From: Acidobacteriaceae bacterium
GTDB lineage: Bacteria > Acidobacteriota > Terriglobia > Terriglobales > Acidobacteriaceae
Direction of reading: 5' to 3'
DNA: 6,239 bases
Assembly: GCA_027364815.1 (NCBI GenBank)
Contig: DAHXOQ010000171.1
Span: forward strand, 1 to 6,239
In this document: piece after piece, positions 5,667-6,239 of the stretch
Numbering within the stretch: the first letter of the stretch is position 1
How the letters are laid out: each line of letters opens with the position of its first letter
Notes under the pieces: generated by a model
What the model saw: the letters and a program-made list of their open reading frames with translations, nothing else
Told to the model about the DNA's origin: nothing
The model's database searches: none
Translations under genes and position numbers: made by a program

Positions 5667-5719
5667 AGCGGGCCGCCAGCCGATAGAGTGGAAGTACTTC
5701 CATCGACTTACAGCCCGCT
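5667..5719. repeat. Nested palindrome: 14-bp perfect dyad inside 7-bp GC arms
   Basis: TGGAAGTACTTCCA at 5689-5702 is a perfect 14-bp palindrome, the longest uninterrupted one I found. It lies between AGCGGGC (5667-5673) and GCCCGCT (5713-5719), which are exact inverted repeats. It sits 57 bp upstream of the lipoprotein start, a place fitting an operator for that gene; as RNA it could form a branched hairpin. Confidence 0.55.
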
Positions 5720-5720
5720 G

Positions 5721-5736
5721 GACCCTGAACCGGGTC
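5721..5736. repeat. Short stem-loop GACCC/GGGTC
   Basis: GACCC (5721-5725) and GGGTC (5732-5736) pair around a 6-nt loop, directly after the nested palindrome. A weaker CCCT/AGGG stem follows at 5758-5770. Each alone is short; the point of note is that they occur in series. Confidence 0.3.
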
Positions 5737-5782
5737 TAGGTGGTATTTCGATTATGACCCTCTTTCAGGGAAAAGCAAGGGA

Positions 5783-5808
5783 AAAATACTGAAAATTCAA
5801 GGTATTTT
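5783..5808. repeat. AT-rich inverted repeat AAAATAC/GTATTTT
   Basis: AAAATAC (5783-5789) and GTATTTT (5802-5808) are exact 7-bp inverted arms around a 12-nt loop that holds its own TGAA/TTCA pair (5790-5799). It could be a protein-binding dyad; with so much A and T it would make a weak RNA stem and is not a terminator. Confidence 0.35.
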
Positions 5809-5896
5809 GTTGAAAGCCGGGCAGCAGGAGAGGGCGCAAAATGATGTATTTCGGCCTGATTCAGACCCCGATACTCTTCCATCTAACCAGCTTCTC

Positions 5897-5939
5897 CCGT
5901 AGTGGACCAAAGACTGTGATGAGCCATCCCGCACTACGG
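5897..5939. repeat. 8-bp inverted repeat CCGTAGTG/CACTACGG
   Basis: CCGTAGTG (5897-5904) and CACTACGG (5932-5939) are exact inverted arms with 27 nt between them. The right arm ends 9 bp before the proposed -35 box for the ATP synthase b gene, so looped binding of a regulator there is possible. Confidence 0.35.
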
Positions 5940-5948
5940 CGTCACGCG

Positions 5949-5978
5949 TTGACTACGCATGATTTAGCCTGATAGAAA
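5949..5978 (+). promoter_or_regulatory. Possible sigma-70 promoter for the ATP synthase b gene
   Basis: TTGACT (5949-5954) matches five of six bases of a -35 box. TAGAAA (5973-5978) at 18-bp spacing matches four of six of a -10 box. Transcription would begin near 5985, about 55 nt before the ATG at 6039, with the CTTCCGGAAG palindrome (5989-5998) at the start of the transcript. Confidence 0.4.
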
Positions 5979-5988
5979 TAGATGTTGC

Positions 5989-5998
5989 CTTCCGGAAG
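5989..5998. repeat. 10-bp perfect palindrome CTTCCGGAAG
   Basis: A perfect dyad directly after the proposed -10 box of the b subunit gene. It shares GGAAG and CTTCC halves with the 14-bp palindrome at 5689-5702, but in the opposite order. A repressor site is possible; ten bases is short enough for chance. Confidence 0.3.
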
Positions 5999-6038
5999 CC
6001 AAAGCTAGCTGTTTGCGCGCCTGAACGAACCGATACGC

Positions 6039-6239
6039 ATGCAAGAGATCATCAAACAACTCGAAGCGCTCTTTATTGGCGCTCTGCCTACCACCGCGCT
6101 TTTCGTCGTGCTCGTCGTCGCATACCAGTTTCTGATTCAGGGCCCGCTCACCGCCATTCTCAAGCAGCGCCACGCCAAACACCCGGCGCAGTGGAAGAAG
6201 CGCGCAAGTCGATTGCCGAAGCGGAGAAGCGCACCGAAG
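6039..6239 (+). CDS. atpF: F0F1 ATP synthase subunit b, N-terminal part, with apparent frameshift
   Basis: The start of an ATP synthase b (peripheral stalk) subunit, which anchors F1 to the membrane sector. From ATG 6039, a short amphipathic lead (MQEIIKQLEALF) precedes one membrane helix at about residues 14-33 (GALPTTALFVVLVVAYQFLI). Then comes the polar QGPLTAILKQRHAK that opens the stalk helix, ending at codon 47 (6177-6179). Beyond this the frame gives a non-stalk-like sequence, while the neighbouring frame from 6191 reads VEEARKSIAEAEKRTE, a typical b-subunit stalk. Restoring one A in the AAA at 6177-6179 would give RHAKTPGAVEEARKS without a break. This is most likely a one-base deletion, real or a sequencing error. 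An in-frame TAG at 6006-6008 limits upstream starts; no clear ribosome-binding site is seen. The gene continues past the window. Confidence 0.8.
   Translation, partial: MQEIIKQLEALFIGALPTTALFVVLVVAYQFLIQGPLTAILKQRHAKHPAQWKKRASRLPKRRSAPK

Larger units (their letters stand above)
5633..6038. other. Divergent intergenic region rich in inverted repeats
   Basis: About 400 bp between the lipoprotein gene and the ATP synthase b gene without a convincing gene. It contains an unusual number of dyads: the nested palindrome at 5667-5719, stem-loops at 5721-5736 and 5758-5770, an AT stem at 5783-5808, 8-bp arms at 5897-5939 and a 10-bp palindrome at 5989-5998. A possible promoter for the b subunit gene is at 5949-5978. 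I see no tRNA cloverleaf or TpsiC-like motif. Confidence 0.6.

Noticed and set aside
5246..5686. Long forward frame of 146 codons opposite the lipoprotein gene
   Set aside because: The reverse strand has a clear signal peptide, lipobox and domain pattern, so the forward frame is its shadow.
5601..5792. 63-codon forward frame overlapping the lipoprotein start
   Set aside because: No recognisable protein pattern or ribosome-binding site, and it crosses the cluster of inverted repeats; most likely chance.
5809..5896. Possible tRNA or other cloverleaf between the palindromes
   Set aside because: No TpsiC-like motif, no acceptor stem pairing and no CCA end could be found.
1..6239. CRISPR array, insertion sequence ends or integrase
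   Set aside because: No regular direct repeats with spacers, no transposase or integrase motifs and no paired terminal repeats are visible.

Overview
This 6.2-kb window carries bacterial chromosomal DNA of medium to high GC, with eight recognisable complete or partial protein genes plus one AT-rich gene fragment at the left edge. The best guess for the source is an Acidobacteriota-like soil bacterium. That rests on general protein flavour (Hfq with an FKHA Sm2 motif and an Ala/Gly tail, HflX, sugar-type DegT aminotransferase, a solitary HigA-like regulator, an ATP synthase b-like gene) and on gene order. It is an inference; no marker here proves it.

Layout from left to right. Positions 1-244 are about 30% GC and hold the 3' end of an open frame with no recognised relative, clearly different in composition from everything after about 295. 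A short-chain dehydrogenase of the YdfG type follows (295-1065, +). It converges on a small, highly charged 75-residue protein (1132-1359, -), with a perfect 7-bp stem-loop between them. Divergent from that small gene is a HigA/VapI-type helix-turn-helix protein (1507-1785, +) without a visible HigB toxin. It converges on a DegT/DnrJ/EryC1/StrS aminotransferase (1813-3069, -). A roughly 395-bp AT-richer divergent intergenic region leads into hfq (3465-3761, +) and hflX (3803-5149, +), an adjacency also found in proteobacteria. A small lipoprotein gene (5165-5632, -) converges on hflX. After another roughly 400-bp divergent region rich in inverted repeats, an ATP synthase subunit b gene begins at 6039 (+) and runs off the window. 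Its frame breaks at about 6177-6180 in a way that one missing A would explain.

The genes do not form one pathway. Hfq (RNA chaperone) and HflX (ribosome-associated GTPase) plausibly form an operon for post-transcriptional and stress control. The rest look like single-gene units in alternating orientation. I did not find a convincing new defence, mobile or biosynthetic system. The points most worth a second look are the compositional break at the left edge, the frameshift in the b subunit gene, three half-sites spaced 19 bp apart upstream of hfq, and the cluster of palindromes between the lipoprotein gene and the ATP synthase gene.
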